A stretch of DNA of 64,000 bases, taken from assembly GCA_947247005.1 (NCBI GenBank), contig OX365945.1, forward strand, positions 39,920,551 to 39,984,550. The letters are read 5' to 3'. Positions 47,011 through 58,891 of the stretch are shown here, piece after piece (the stretch's first letter is position 1; every line of letters begins with the position of its first letter). Source of the DNA: Spisula solida (taxonomy: Eukaryota > Mollusca > Bivalvia > Venerida > Mactridae). The translations under genes were made by a program, and so were the position numbers. The notes under the pieces were generated by a model. The model was not told the DNA's origin. It was given only the letters and a program-made list of their open reading frames with translations, and searched no databases.

Positions 47011-47419
47011 ATCTTGTCAGTGCTGATGATGTTTCGTGTAATTGTTGGCATACATGTCTCTTATTCATTTTGGTATTTCTAGAGCTGAGGGTGTGTCTTA
47101 TTGGCTGATGGCACCAGCGGTTGCTGTTGGTGCTATGAAAAGGGGTATCAGCATGCTTTTATGAAAAACTTTTTTAATTTTCTTTCTAGTTTTACTGACA
47201 AAAATGTTATTTAATACTAAGAATAGTTGGTTTTTCTATCAGTTGAGACCGCAGGTTACTGTATCATTGATTAAGATTAATTTTTTTTATATATTCATAA
47301 CAAAGTTGATTACATAGGCATCTTTATAAGGCTGTAGGTGAACAAATACACTTATGTGCATTGTAAGCATTTGAAAACATGCTTAAATTTACCTTCATAC
47401 GATATGATTGAAAGTTTAA

Positions 47420-47680
47420 ACTTTGCTTACAACTTTCGACGGCGTAAAACGCTGTAGGGACGGTCATGGTGGGTTTTAGCGAGATCGACCATTTTCTCAC
47501 ATTTTATTGATTAGCGTATAAAAATCAACCAATGAAAATCGCTTTCACGAAAACGGTATTCGGAACATTCTGACAAACATGGAGTCATTTTGACAATAAA
47601 ATATGCAGCCGATTCGTTTTTTGTCTTAAACGTATACATTTTATGAAGTTAACTTGTGTCATCCAGGTAAATCTGTTCCA
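47420..47680 (+). promoter_or_regulatory. candidate CpG-bearing promoter / 5' untranslated exon
   Basis: Against AT-rich surroundings this block holds about a dozen CpGs (TTTCGACGGCGTAAAACGC, TTAGCGAGATCGACC, CGCTTTCACGAAAACGG), a CCAAT motif (AACCAATGAAAATCG near 47529) and a consensus donor, CATCCAG|GTAAAT (GT at 47669-47670). It lies 4.6 kb upstream of the beta-spectrin coding exon, in the same orientation, and could be its 5' untranslated exon. This is inferred from composition and motifs only. Confidence 0.25.
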
Positions 47681-47769
47681 ACTGTTGCATTCTTTAATTT
47701 TACCACATTGTTATGTTTATACACAACGGTAAATAAGACATACGGTATCCTCAATATTTCTTTTTTTTT

Positions 47770-48746
47770 AGCTCCACTATTCGTAGAATAAGGGGAGCTA
47801 TTGCAGACTAAAACTCACCCGAGCGTCGGCGTAACACTTTTGTTAAAGTTTAGGTACAGGTTTTTTAACCTGTTACACTAAGTCCTTTGAGATGTTGCTG
47901 TCATACTTTGCACACTTGTTTTCCATCATGACCCCAACTCATATCTGGAGTAGGTAACTCTATCAAGCATTTTGTTGAAATTATGCCCCTTTTTCTACTT
48001 AGTGCAAATGTTAAAGTTTAGGTACAGGTTTTTTAACGTCTAATATCTTCAAAGTGCATTGACATATTGCTTTGATACTTTGCATACTTGTTCACCATCA
48101 TGACCCCAACCCATCAACAGGAAAGGTAATTCTATCAAGCATTTTGGTGAAATTATGCCCCCTTTTTCAACGTAGTGCAAATGTTAAAAGTTTAGGTATA
48201 GGTTTTTTCACCTTTAATATTTTCAAAGTTTATTCACATAATGCTACGCATACTTGTTCTCCATCATGACCCCAACCCTACACAGGGATGGGTAACCCTA
48301 TCAAGCATTTTGTTGAAATTATTTCCCCGTTTGGACTTGGAAATGCAGATGTTAAAGTTTAGGTACAGGTTTTTTAACCCCTAATATCTTCAAAGTGAAT
48401 TGATATATTGCTTTGATACTTTGCATACTTGTTCACCATCATGACCCCAACCCCTACACAGGAGAAGATAAATATTAAGCATTTTGTTGAAATTATGCCC
48501 CCTTTTGGACTAAGAAATGCTTATTTGTTTACCTTCAATGACCAAGAGGACCTACACATGAGTAGGTAACGGTCCTACATAATTTGTCCTAATTATCCCC
48601 CTTTTTCGACTTAGAAGCCCCAGCCTCTACACAGCAGAGGGTAATGCTGCTGTTATGAATTATTTTGTTTTGAATATATAATGATTGTAATATCCTAGCA
48701 TGGGGCTGCGAATAGTGGAGCGCGCTGTTCATGGACAGCTCTTGTT
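47770..48746 (+). mobile_element. Helentron-like repeat, family D
   Basis: It starts AGCTCCACTATTCG. Before the end comes the inverse CGAATAGTGGAGC (48708-48720), then GCGCTGTTCATGGACAGC and TCTTGTT. The core has five modules of ~175 bases (TTAAAGTTTAGGTACAGG, TTGCTTTGATACTTTGCATA, CACCATCATGACCCCAACCC, CAAGCATTTTGTTGAAATTA). It has the same terminal plan as families A and B; the similar wording of its core suggests a shared origin with A. Class is inferred. Confidence 0.65.
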
Positions 48747-49387
48747 GTTTCTTATTGAATGCACCTCAGTGACGGGGTGGACACCGTGAAATACATTCAT
48801 TGTGTAACTTTTTAACTAGTTGATTAAATTCGATTGGATTTAGCATGGAAGTATTTATAACAAAGTTTTGTATGAATATAATCTAGAAAATCTAGTCAAA
48901 GCATTTAAAAATTCACCTTGTTATGAATATATAAATTTTCGAAAAAAAAATTTTTTTTTATAACTTTTCTCTCTTATTCAATGATACAGTTACATGTACC
49001 TGTGGTTGAGACATTATTAAGTGCAAGCTTTTTGTTAAGGACTGGTTGGAAGTCTGTAGACTGTTGTTATAATGCTCACTGCTTCTAGAAATGTTGACAT
49101 TACTCATGTAGCATACATGTACTCCAGGTACATTTATATATAGAATATATAGATACCGAAGATGATTTTCTGTGAAAATACTCAGCAAATTTGCTCCACA
49201 TGCTAGATTTATGTCTGTATTGTGGAATATGTTATCTCTTAATCTATTTGACTTTGAGTTAACTGTTTTGAACTCCTGTCATCTGTTCAGGTCACATTCA
49301 TTGACTAGCAAATTGGGTGTCATTTATGTCTATATCTATGTAATTACCTATGACAGGTAGGCTGTCATTTATGATAAGTATAGCAGG

Positions 49388-49880
49388 ACATGCAGTGCAC
49401 ATTGTAGGATGGTTTAAAGAATGGAGGCTAGGTAATGACATGCACATTGTAGGATGGTTTAAAGTATGGAGGCTAGGTAAGGACATGCACATTGTAGGAT
49501 GGTTTAAGGTATGGAGGCTAGGTAAGGACATGCACATTGTAGGATAGGGTTAAAGTACGGGGGCTAGGTAAGGACATGCACATTGTTTGAGATAGGTTAA
49601 AGTATGGGGGCTAGGTAAGGACATGCACATTGTAGGATGGTTAAAAGTATGAAGGCTAGGTAAGGACATGCACATTGTAGAATAGGGTATGGAGGCTAGG
49701 TAAGGACATGCACATTGTAGAATAGGTTAAAATATGGAGGCTAGGTAAGGACATGCACATTGTAGGATAGGTTTAAAGTATGGAGGCCGGGTAAGAACAT
49801 GCACATTGTAGGATATGTTAAAGTATGGACGCTAGGTAAGGACATGCACATTTTTAGATAGGTAAGAGTATGCAGGCTAA
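49388..49880. repeat. 45-bp minisatellite, ~11 copies
   Basis: The unit is GACATGCACATTGTAGGATG, then GTTTAAAGTATGGAGGCTAG, then GTAAG, about 45 bases, with deletions in some copies. Because the period is a multiple of three, open frames appear on both strands (49298-49537 and 49350-49547) that repeat MCMSLPSLHTLNHPT and its counterpart. I do not regard them as genes. Confidence 0.95.
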
Positions 49881-49953
49881 GTAACTGGCTTCGCAAAAAC
49901 TTTAAAAACCTGTCATCAACTTAACATGAGAATACTGTGTGACTGGAGGTTAA

Positions 49954-50404
49954 AGGGACTGCCTCACATTTTTGGGTATTGTAAAAATAAAATAAAATTG
50001 CCAAATATTTGCGTTATTTTGGTATAGTTGCCTGTATATGCCATAAACAACCATACTGTCATCTAAAATAACTTGCAAAACATCGGCATTTTGTAGTTAT
50101 TGATTTGATGAAAACGAATGGAAAACAAACCAAATAACTCATTGATGTTTACGCTGTAGTTTGTTGATGTTACATTTCGATCACATGTGAATTACATAAT
50201 TCACAAAGCATGTTGGAAGGAAACTTAGCGCTTTTTTTCAAGAAAAAAATACTCAGTGGGCAATATCGAGAGTGGTTAAAATTGCTTATTTGCACCATAT
50301 CTTTCGTAAAGCAACCGTCAGTGGCTTTCTATTACATCAATACTTGGTTAGGTTGGAAAATCACGATATACAAAATTTTTAGCTAAATCTGTGAGGCAGC
50401 ACCT
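49954..50404. mobile_element. TTAA-type MITE (451 bp)
   Basis: The ends are AGGGACTGCCTCACA and TGTGAGGCAGCACCT. TTAA lies at both sides (49950-49953 and 50405-50408). A TTAA target with AGG ends fits Kolobok or, less well, piggyBac. No coding capacity is visible. Confidence 0.88.
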
Positions 50405-50408
50405 TTAA

Positions 50409-52306
50409 GGGTACGATGCCAGTTTGTGGCGTACTTCTATATTCGCGAGCTATATTCTCATAAATGCGCCACAGTTGCCGCCACTGCCCAATCTCATATC
50501 ACAAACCCTTCTAATAGCAAGAAGTATGTGTTCAGTTTGGCCTGGTTACATATGAACCCCCAACATCATATATTTTATTGTCAACAAACATTGACAAATG
50601 GGACTTTATACATGTACTTCCCATTGATTACCTATAATGAGACCTTTCAAAGTATCATGAGTGATAAGGTCTGTTTGAGATATTTAAATACGTTTATAAT
50701 GCTATATAAAATATATAGCATAAAGTATTAAAATCAAATTTATTTTCTTTTATTAGTCCACTTATTAAGATCTAAACATTGCTGAACACAGCTAGTCCAC
50801 ATGGATTTATATTGTAATTGATTGAACTGTGATATCCTTACAACAAAAATGTCATTGATATGCCTGGAAAGCAGTCGGGCTGTTGCTGGGATATATTGAT
50901 ATTTTCTATGATGAACATTACCATTTTTGATGGCATGCCAACACAGTTTTTACATGTAATGAGTATCTGGGAATGTCCTAGTTTGGGTGTCTGAACAGAC
51001 TCCAGTAAAGTTAATGGTTTGGAAATGTTATGGTTTGGCTTTTGGAATATTCTTAGATTTTGATGTTTTTAAATGGTTGATTGGATTATAAGCTTGAGTA
51101 TATAAAGTGATTGCATGATCCTAACCAGTGCTGAATAATCCTCAGTTTCAATCTTATTAATTTGGTGTTAAAGCCAGACTGAGACTTAATGCATGCAGAT
51201 TAAAGGAGGAAATACTGAACCAAGCTATATTGATTTCAAGTGCTCCTTTAATATACAGTTTTAAGTCAGCGTATGCAATATGGTTTTATCATTTATGTTT
51301 TATTATTGATAGGTATTATCCGTTTGATGTTTAAGTCACTGACCCCAAAACTGGTCAAAGAAATAACTTATTGCTGACATAGCTGTTGTTTTGCTTATAT
51401 TATCAAATCATTTTACTGCTCTCCTTTATTACTGTGTTCATAAAATATAAATCAGTTTTCACTGTAGTAGTATTTATAAATGATGTGTTTTGTGTATATA
51501 TGTATGCTAGAGGTGTATGAAGGTGTGTGGCTGTATTTGAACCAAGTTTTTGTGTCACCCTTCATTGGCTACTTTTAATGTTTGAAGTTTGGTGAATATT
51601 GATGTTGTGTTAGATGTTATATACGAGATAGCTGTTACATTTAAGCTATTTTATGGCCTACGTTGGAGAAACTAGTTTTCATTTTGTGAATATAAGTGAA
51701 TAAATTTATCTGGCTGGAATATTTAAAGTATTTATCACTTGCTGGGATTTACCACCAGTGTTTGGAGGGTGAAGTGAATGTTATATTATATAAAGACCTA
51801 TAATATATAAGTTAAACAGCATACTTCATACAAAGCAATAGAGGTATGATCAATGGGCAATGCCAAGGTTGCCTGCCTGAATTCATTCACATACAGCTGA
51901 ATTTATCATTCACCAAAGGGCCTGAATGCTAACTGGGACATTCATTGAAACGTCAGTAATTAGACCATCTGGTGTACCATTTGAACCCTTTAAAGTAGGT
52001 TAGTAAAATGTTAGCGAATTTGACATGATGCTGACCTTTATGCATGAATATATTTCAAGGTTCTTGCGTTGAATATATAAATTTCTGCGAGGATATTGGG
52101 CTGCCCAATATCGGTTCTTTAGATTTGTGTTGGTATTACACCTTAAGCATCTTCATGATACTTCCCGCTTATGAAAACATACAATCAGGGTAATAAATAT
52201 AAAAAAGCATTGCTAATAGAAGTTAGATCTAAGATGACTGGCTTCTTAACGTTTTATCAATTGTTTAACCCTTAATATTTGTTTATTGATCTGTCTATAT
52301 TTGCAG
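50409..52306 (+). other. upstream intron of beta-spectrin (or 5' flank), unassigned
   Basis: AT-rich with no repeat of defined ends. It finishes with the acceptor TGATCTGTCTATATTTGCAG, so at least its distal part is an intron behind an unseen 5' untranslated exon. The open frame 50426-50731 has no known domain. Confidence 0.55.
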
Positions 52307-52331
52307 GTGTTTGGTGGCATAGGTGGCCACA
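52307..52331 (+). other. 5' untranslated part of the beta-spectrin start exon
   Basis: It follows the acceptor ...TTTGCAG (AG at 52305-52306). The 25 bases GTGTTTGGTGGCATAGGTGG..CCACA contain TAG in one frame and lead to ATG with A at -3 (CACAATGA), a favourable start context. The acceptor implies at least one upstream non-coding exon. Confidence 0.8.
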
Positions 52332-52458
52332 ATGACGGAGGTGGACAATATGCCCTCAACCGGCGTCCGCTGGGAGTCGGGACAAATTGAAGACGATTTT
52401 GAAGGAGGAAATAATTCGGCCAAACTCTTTGAACGTTCCAGAATTAAGGCTTTAGCTG
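52332..52458 (+). CDS. SPTBN1: spectrin beta chain, first coding exon (partial gene)
   Basis: The exon encodes 42 residues plus one base: MTEVDNMPSTGVRWESGQIE, a short acidic stretch, then NNSAKLFERSRIKALA. The block S(S/A)(R/K)LFERSRIKALA is the invariant lead-in to the first calponin-homology domain of conventional beta-spectrins, and the next codon, split after G, would be the Asp of ALADER. The exon ends at a strong donor G|GTAAGT (GT at 52459-52460), phase 1. The product would be a ~2,300-residue actin- and ankyrin-binding partner of alpha-spectrin under the plasma membrane. Its variable first 28 residues keep the acidic and Trp-containing character of the family. The actin-binding domain and spectrin repeats are not in the window. 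The symbol marks the orthologue group; the paralogue cannot be decided. Confidence 0.9.
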
Positions 52459-54545
52459 GTAAGTGAAGTGCACTTTATATAAAAACCCTCTCAGTGGCTG
52501 CAAGGTGCTTTCGGCTTTTCCAAAGACAGTTATTTTTCAGGCCATTTAGGCGAGTGATATCAAAGTTGGCTGTTATACTGTACCATATGTATACTGACGG
52601 CTGGACTAAAGGTTTAGACATCTAGTCAGTTATCTATCACAAGATCCATATAATTGAGCCATCAGTGCAGATCAGTGTACTAGCTGGAGAGATTAGATGC
52701 AATGATGGTACAGATAAAGACATAATGTTGATGACTTGATGCTTACCAGATGACATGAATAAGAACTTGTATTGATGACAATTGTTGATATCTAGAGCTA
52801 AGCTTATCATCAGTGGGATGGGGTCCTTGTTTGCATATTCACTAAAATACAAACTGTTTTCATTCATCCTTTGCAAAGGTTTGCTAAGTGGAACAGTTTT
52901 AAAGTCATACAATCTCCAAATGCCTGTCACCTAAGCTATTGACCTATACTGTCCATAGCTTCGGTGACTGACAATTGGAGATTGTATGAATTTATATGAA
53001 TTAATTGCTATGACACAAGTGCACAACATGGGGAGCATAGTAGAAAGCAACTTTGTCTAGTCAGTAAAATATTCCCATTTTGTCTGTTTGCCAAGTTTTT
53101 CTACTCTTCATTTTAGCTTTGACATTAGGCACGCACTATTTACCATCATCCGATATTCCTGCCAAGAAATGGCTATTACAGTATTTACAGGTATTTTGTC
53201 TGGTGTTGCAATATTTAACATTCTTTAAAAAAAACATGCTCTATGTAATTCATTGGCTGACTGCGAAATCACTTCATTTTGCACCTGTCGAAATTAAGAA
53301 TAATTAAGCCTGTAGTAAGATATTGAATTTCCAAAACATACATTTCATGGAATAATACAGGCATGTCCATTGTTTGATATCAGTTAATAAAGAATGAAGT
53401 TCTGTTTTAAATCCCATAAATAATACTCAATGTGGACCAAGGGGTGAAGCAATCTCTCCATTTCTTAATTGGCATTGGTATAAAACATAGTGATAATGAA
53501 TCAATTACATATTGCTTAAGGAATGTCACATACGCCTGGTTGATTAGGGAATGTTGTACTCTGGTTTCATGTATTGAGGTCAGATTCCCATTGACCTATT
53601 TTCGTAGCATGCTGCTTAAAGTGTCTCTATTCTCTGGTGAGGAGATGTACCAGCTCCTCTTTGATCTTCTTATACTCCTAGCTCTACAAATATTACTATT
53701 ATTTCAATAAAGTCTTAAGCACTGTAAGATAAATTTGTTCAAGTTCACATAAATACTTGTAATTGTGTTAGTATAAATTCAATATATACAAACACTTGTA
53801 ACATTTAAGTAAGTAGATTTGTCAGAGAATCCAAATATTGTCTGACTGGTAGTAAGTGTAAGCGTCTCGTTAACTAAACAATCCATTATTGTGGTGTGTA
53901 TTTGTTATGATTGAAAAGTTTGCATACTGTTAAATGAGGTGTACAGAAGAAGGTATAAAGATTGATGTTTGTGTTGTTCACGGCTGATTGACACATTCTT
54001 TTCGTTGGAGATAAAGTTAAGTTGAAATCTGCCGATTTAAGTACTTCATCATGGATTTTGTACCTTTAAAACATGTACTAAGACATTTGCCTGGCCTAAG
54101 GAAGACTTGTTCTGTCCATGGAGCCTCCTATAATACTTTCAATAAGTAGATTAATAATATAACAAAATAAATCTGGAAATTTCACCTACTGAATGTTCGG
54201 CGTTCGTAAATCACATGCAAGCCTTTCAGGAAACATAATACTGTTGAACAATTATGCTGCTTAACTCCTTATACAGATCCAAGTCATACATTACTGGATT
54301 AATTTATCATTTGGGAACCAGATTATTCTTTGCTTGCACTATTTTGATGATATTTGTTGTATATTTATCATTATGGCTATTATAGTTGTAAAGGAGACTA
54401 TTTAAGCCAACCATTTCCAGACAGACTTAAGTATTTCTGATTTTGAGTGGAACAATTTTCAAATTTCCACCTCTGTGAATAACTTGTGACCAGAAACTCT
54501 GATATGAATAATATTAATAATGTTATATAGAGGATCTTGCATGAT

Positions 54546-54656
54546 TGCTCATTACATACGAGTTTTGTTAAACAAGTGGATAAAATGATATGACACGAGG
54601 CTTAGTGTCATATTGTTTTTGTCGATGAGTTTAATAAAACTTGTATGTAATGAGCA
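54546..54656. mobile_element. 111-bp palindromic MITE
   Basis: The outer arms TGCTCATTACATACGAGTTT and AAACTTGTATGTAATGAGCA are inverted copies with very few mismatches, continuing as TGTTAAAC against GTTTAATA. The middle CATATTG/ATATGACAC also pairs partly. The target duplication is unclear. Confidence 0.65.
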
Positions 54657-54681
54657 TGAATGTTAGAATGTTAGATTCTAT

Positions 54682-54927
54682 TTATCACATAATCTTAGAA
54701 AACGCTCATTATTGTTCAAAATGATGATGTACGCTGCATATGTTTCAGCCAAAATTCAGCGATACAACGAACGCGACGTCATGCCGATGTTGGTATTATC
54801 CTGACGTCATTGACGGATCAATGCATGGATTGGCTAACGTTACATCGAGCTAATTTAAATATTTATTGCACAGTGTGGGAGTGCGGCACCGCTTTACGGC
54901 ACTCCTGGACCGCAGGTTATGTGATAA
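54682..54927. mobile_element. 246-bp short-TIR element
   Basis: TTATCACATAA (54682-54692) and its exact inverse TTATGTGATAA (54917-54927) bound a segment richer in CpG than its flanks (CGATACAACGAACGCGACGTC, shown here by position 54757-54777). Inverted similarity does not extend, so this is only a probable MITE. Confidence 0.45.
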
Positions 54928-54954
54928 TATACTTTTCTCTGTCTTAATTAACCT

Positions 54955-55790
54955 TTTTGTGCATGGAACTACCCTGCAGAAAAACTCATTGCCAAACCAT
55001 GGTACAACCAAGGTCAAACCATGTTTGGTGACCATGTCCTAGCCTTGTTTTACATATGTTATAACCATTGACCAAACATGGATCAGGAACGTCAATTGAG
55101 ACTCTGGCATTTCAGTGCATTTTCATAAAGCACCTTGAAATGACTATGATATGGTACTGTTCAGTGGAATTGATTTGGATATGAAATGGCCATGGCTGAT
55201 ATCATTCAGAACATTGCCACAAAATCATAGGCATTTGATGGTCAGATCAGATTTTCATATAAATGGTTTGGTATTGAAATGGCAATGATGTCACTGGTCT
55301 AACCATGTTCCAGGCATGGTCAAATTAGAGTCATGTCAAATGACCATGTATGAAACATGGTTTGACCTCGGTTGGAACATTGCCATAACAATGCCAAGAC
55401 AAGGTCCTTCAAATAGGTTATGACCATGATATGACAATGATATGGGAACGATCTGGCAATGATGATGAACTGAAATGATCTCAATATGACAGTCATATGA
55501 CCATGTATGAGCCATGGTTTGACCTCAGTTGGAACATTGTCATAACAATGCCAAAACAAGGTCCTTTAGATATGATATGAACATGGTATGCCTTTATTAT
55601 GGGAAGGATCTGGCAATGATAATGAACTGAAATGACCTTGATATGACAGTCCTGTGACCATGCATGAAACAGGATTTGCCGATTGAAATAATGCCATAGC
55701 TAGCTCAAAAAGTAGTATCCTCATGGTCTGATTTAACCAAAACATAACATAGGCAATCACAAAAGCTAACCCTGAGCATGATGTGCTCAG
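54955..55790. repeat. CCATG-rich region with a ~157-bp tandem repeat
   Basis: Words such as GACCATG, CATGGT and GATATGACAATG dominate. From 55325 to about 55690, a ~157-bp unit (CATGTATGAAACATGGTTTG, ACATTGCCATAACAATGCC, GATCTGGCAATGATGATGAA) occurs 2.3 times. A similar CCATG-rich stretch lies at 57775-58675, partly in inverse orientation. Open frames on the - strand (55320-55559, 55566-55847) come from these repeats. Confidence 0.7.
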
Positions 55791-55828
55791 GTGAGCTAAA
55801 ATTGTGCATTCTTGAAACTCAGTTGTAG

Positions 55829-57345
55829 CAGGGCTCACACTGGCCATTTTAAAATAATAGCCATTTATTTTTGCCCAACAAAAATTATAGCCAAAATTGA
55901 CGCGAACTTATAATCTATGCATGGTGACTCGAACTTAACGCATGGTACATAGCTTGATCAAAATGAACAAGTGTGGCAGCTTATGCTAGGAAGTTTGGCA
56001 CATACCCCACTGGCAAAATTTTTAATTTGATAGGGCTTCAGGTGCCTTCTGGGCAGTTTTCAATCTAGAAATCCTGACTAATTATGACTCAGTCTAGTGA
56101 CAGGTCAAAGACAAATTGATCATCATTTAACTTAATTAAGAGTTGTCTTCATACAAATAGGCACCATTGTACTAGGGTGGGTCCAGAGGTATGCTCCCCA
56201 AGTTCAATGCTTTTGAATTCTACACTGTCGCATGTGACTGTGAGTTAAGGGCAGCATTGAGACAATCCTTTTGTTTTGCATTTTTTAATACCTGGGGTAA
56301 ATCAATAATTGTCTAGGCATACGCCTATAGAAAGCTATGCACCAGCTCTTAAAAATACACCATGTGCAATTTATAATAATATTACCTTGCACTTAATTAG
56401 TTTACTTTGCTTTATTACTCTGATAAGTACATTGTCCATTTACATGACACTGACAGCTGAGGAAATTGATGCCATTACAAAAGGGACAGTCAAACAGCTT
56501 GGTCAATCAAATTGTCATTTCTTGATAACCATTATCTTCTAAAAGCTAGAAAATGGCCAATATAGCAGCAAGATATCCATATAAAGCAGTTGCAGTGATT
56601 TTATAAATATAAGAAAAAGATATGAATTGATTGTTAAAATATGTCATGATAAAACCTTTCTTTTGACCAAGACTTATAGCTCAAGAAACAAGCTGAAGCC
56701 TCATGAATGCTTGAATGCAGGATTTCAACATTTTAAAATGGATAATTTTTTAAAAAAATAAGCACTTATATTTTACAAATTACAAATATTCGAATTTTGC
56801 ATGTCCGAATACTAGTCAACTTACGTTTTTCAAACAGCTGGTAAAAATAAGTTTAATAGAATAGTATGTTCATTTTTTGGTCAAAGCAGTCATTAGTCGA
56901 TAGATTATAAATCAAATCACCTATTATTAACTATAATTAACCCTAAATTGCAATTAATCTTGTCTGCATCCCACGTCCCGGATTCGTCAGTATTTTAGAC
57001 ATGTTCGTCAGTATTTTAGACCTGTTCCACGAACGTTGTTGACAGTTGATTACACCAATTAAATGGGGATTAAAAGATGTTATCACAACAATTTATCAGT
57101 AATTAGACCTCCTGGGGCTAATGGTAACTAACAATGAAGATTATAGGGGTCCAGTTTGAAGTGTGAACTTGAAAATGTGTGACACTCGATACGTAGCAGA
57201 TAGATAAAATAAGAAGTTACGGAGATATTTTTTTTGCAGTTTGATAAAATTAACGCCATTTTTCATCGCCAAATTGAAATTATAATCGCCACTTTGATAA
57301 AATTATCGCAAATGGCGATAATGTCGATTGACAGCGTGAGCCCTG
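55829..57345. mobile_element. CAGGGCTC-type element, copy 3 (1.5 kb)
   Basis: The ends are CAGGGCTCACACTG and CAGCGTGAGCCCTG (inverse with one mismatch). TGTAG is duplicated exactly at 55824-55828 and 57346-57350. It is the largest CAGGGCTC element here, but its body is AT-rich; the open frame 56309-56542 (TAEEIDAITKGTVKQLG near its end) has no transposase motif that I recognise. It splits the CCATG-rich region in two. Confidence 0.9.
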
Positions 57346-57774
57346 TGTAGTGAAAACAAAAACATCAACTATAATGCCTATTTAATACTCTTGTTGGTAC
57401 TACATTTTTGTATTAATTTTGATCAAATGTAACCCACAGGTGAAATGAAGGTCATTATTGCAGTTCCTGAAGAATATAGGTCAAGAAATATTCAAACATA
57501 TACTGTAACTGTTTTATTCTTTATCATACCCCACCCACTTTATTTCATCATAATTATATCATAAATATGTATCTGTCATGTTTGTTTTTCAATTGTAAAT
57601 CATTAATATAATTGTATAATCTATCAAAAACTTAAGTATCAGTACATTACCAGTTTCATATCACCATCATTTTAGCAGTGTTTCCATTTTCATTACAGCC
57701 ACACTTTATTTGGTTATGTCATCTGGCAGCCATTTTTAATTTACACCATGTGACCTATGATGTCATCAAACATT

Positions 57775-58675
57775 GTTGAACATGGTAAGACCATGGTCGG
57801 ACATTACCAACCATTGCCTGTCGATCACCCATACTTCTCTGATCATGGCCAGCTTAGTGACAGTCAATGGTTGGGTGTCTGATAGTAAGGACAGACGAGA
57901 GCTCCCAGGGTGGCTGGGTATGTTGCGTATAGTCTCTTAAGGTATCTTTTCGGAAGATCAGGCTTTAGCCATAATTAGATAGAAACGTTAAGAGTGACAT
58001 TTAGTGTCCCTTGTAAGAGACAGGTCTGTGTCGCTAAGCTATGCAAGTTCTGTTATTTTAAAAATGTCAGGTCATAACTGTTAGCAGGCTTTTGTTAGGC
58101 AATAATCATGTTTACAAAGAAAAATTACATAAAATTATTGTCCTAAACTGCTTGACTAAATAACATGTAACAATAATTATGTGAATTCAATTCTAAGGTG
58201 ATGGAAATGGTTTTGATTTAACCATGAAATTTTTACAATTGCCAAAACAGTTCCATCTTTTACAAACTTGATATGAATATGATATGGAATTGATGTTACT
58301 CTTGATATGAATTAACTTTTAATTGACCATGACCAAATCAAGTCCAACACATTTCCTTTAAAGAAGAAACTGAGATGACATTGATATAACCATGAACTTG
58401 TATCATGGTCAAAACAGAGACATCTCTACAAACATGATTTGACCATTATATGGATGTTCTATTTCCACTGACCATGATTTAACATTATCAAGACCATGTC
58501 TAAAAGAGGCTTGTATTGTGGTTCTTGATTATCACTGATATGGACATGGTCAAAACATGGTTAACATCATGGACATATCATAGTCACCAAATTTTTCACG
58601 GGCATATGATGGACATTTCATTGGCGGCCATGGTTGAAACATGGTCATCACTGATATGGCAATGGTCATAAACGC
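57775..58675. repeat. CCATG-rich region, right part
   Basis: It contains AAGACCATGGTCGGACATTA, TGACCATGACC, GATATGGACATGGTCAAAAC and GGCCATGGTTGAAACATGG. Short stretches match the inverse of 54955-55300 (for example TTGGTGACTATGATATG against AATGACTATGATATGG). It may be the right arm of a very worn inverted-repeat element. Confidence 0.5.
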
Positions 58676-58713
58676 AGGGTATTACTGTAAGTTAGACTAT
58701 AATAAAGATATAC

Positions 58714-58874
58714 GGAATATCACTGCAGTGTGTTGATCCGTTGGGCCGTATTACCTCAAGTTGCTTGTGTAATGCCGTATCTCACGAGACCGCTAGGTCG
58801 AGTGAGATGCGGTATGGCGCAAGCAACGAGAGGTAATACGGCTTAACGGATCAACACCACTGCAGTAATATTCC
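58714..58874. repeat. strong 161-bp hairpin (palindromic MITE)
   Basis: The arms GGAATATCACTGCAGTG, TGTTGATCCGTTGGGCCG, TATTACCTCAAGTTGCTTG and ATCTCAC pair with the right arm through 58874 at roughly 85% of positions, around a ~14-base centre (GAGACCGCTAGGTC, itself near-palindromic). Weaker pairing extends outward (TATAATAAA with TTTTATTATA). It ends 17 bases before the TIR element at 58892. Confidence 0.85.
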
Positions 58875-58891
58875 TTTTATTATAAATTATA

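Noticed and set aside
49298..49547. Repetitive open frames on both strands (MCMSLPSLHTLNHPT repeats)
   Set aside because: This is an artefact of a 45-bp minisatellite whose period is a multiple of three.
52637..53710. Open frames of 75-97 codons after the beta-spectrin exon
   Set aside because: They do not resemble the calponin-homology domain expected next and lie in ordinary AT-rich intron DNA.
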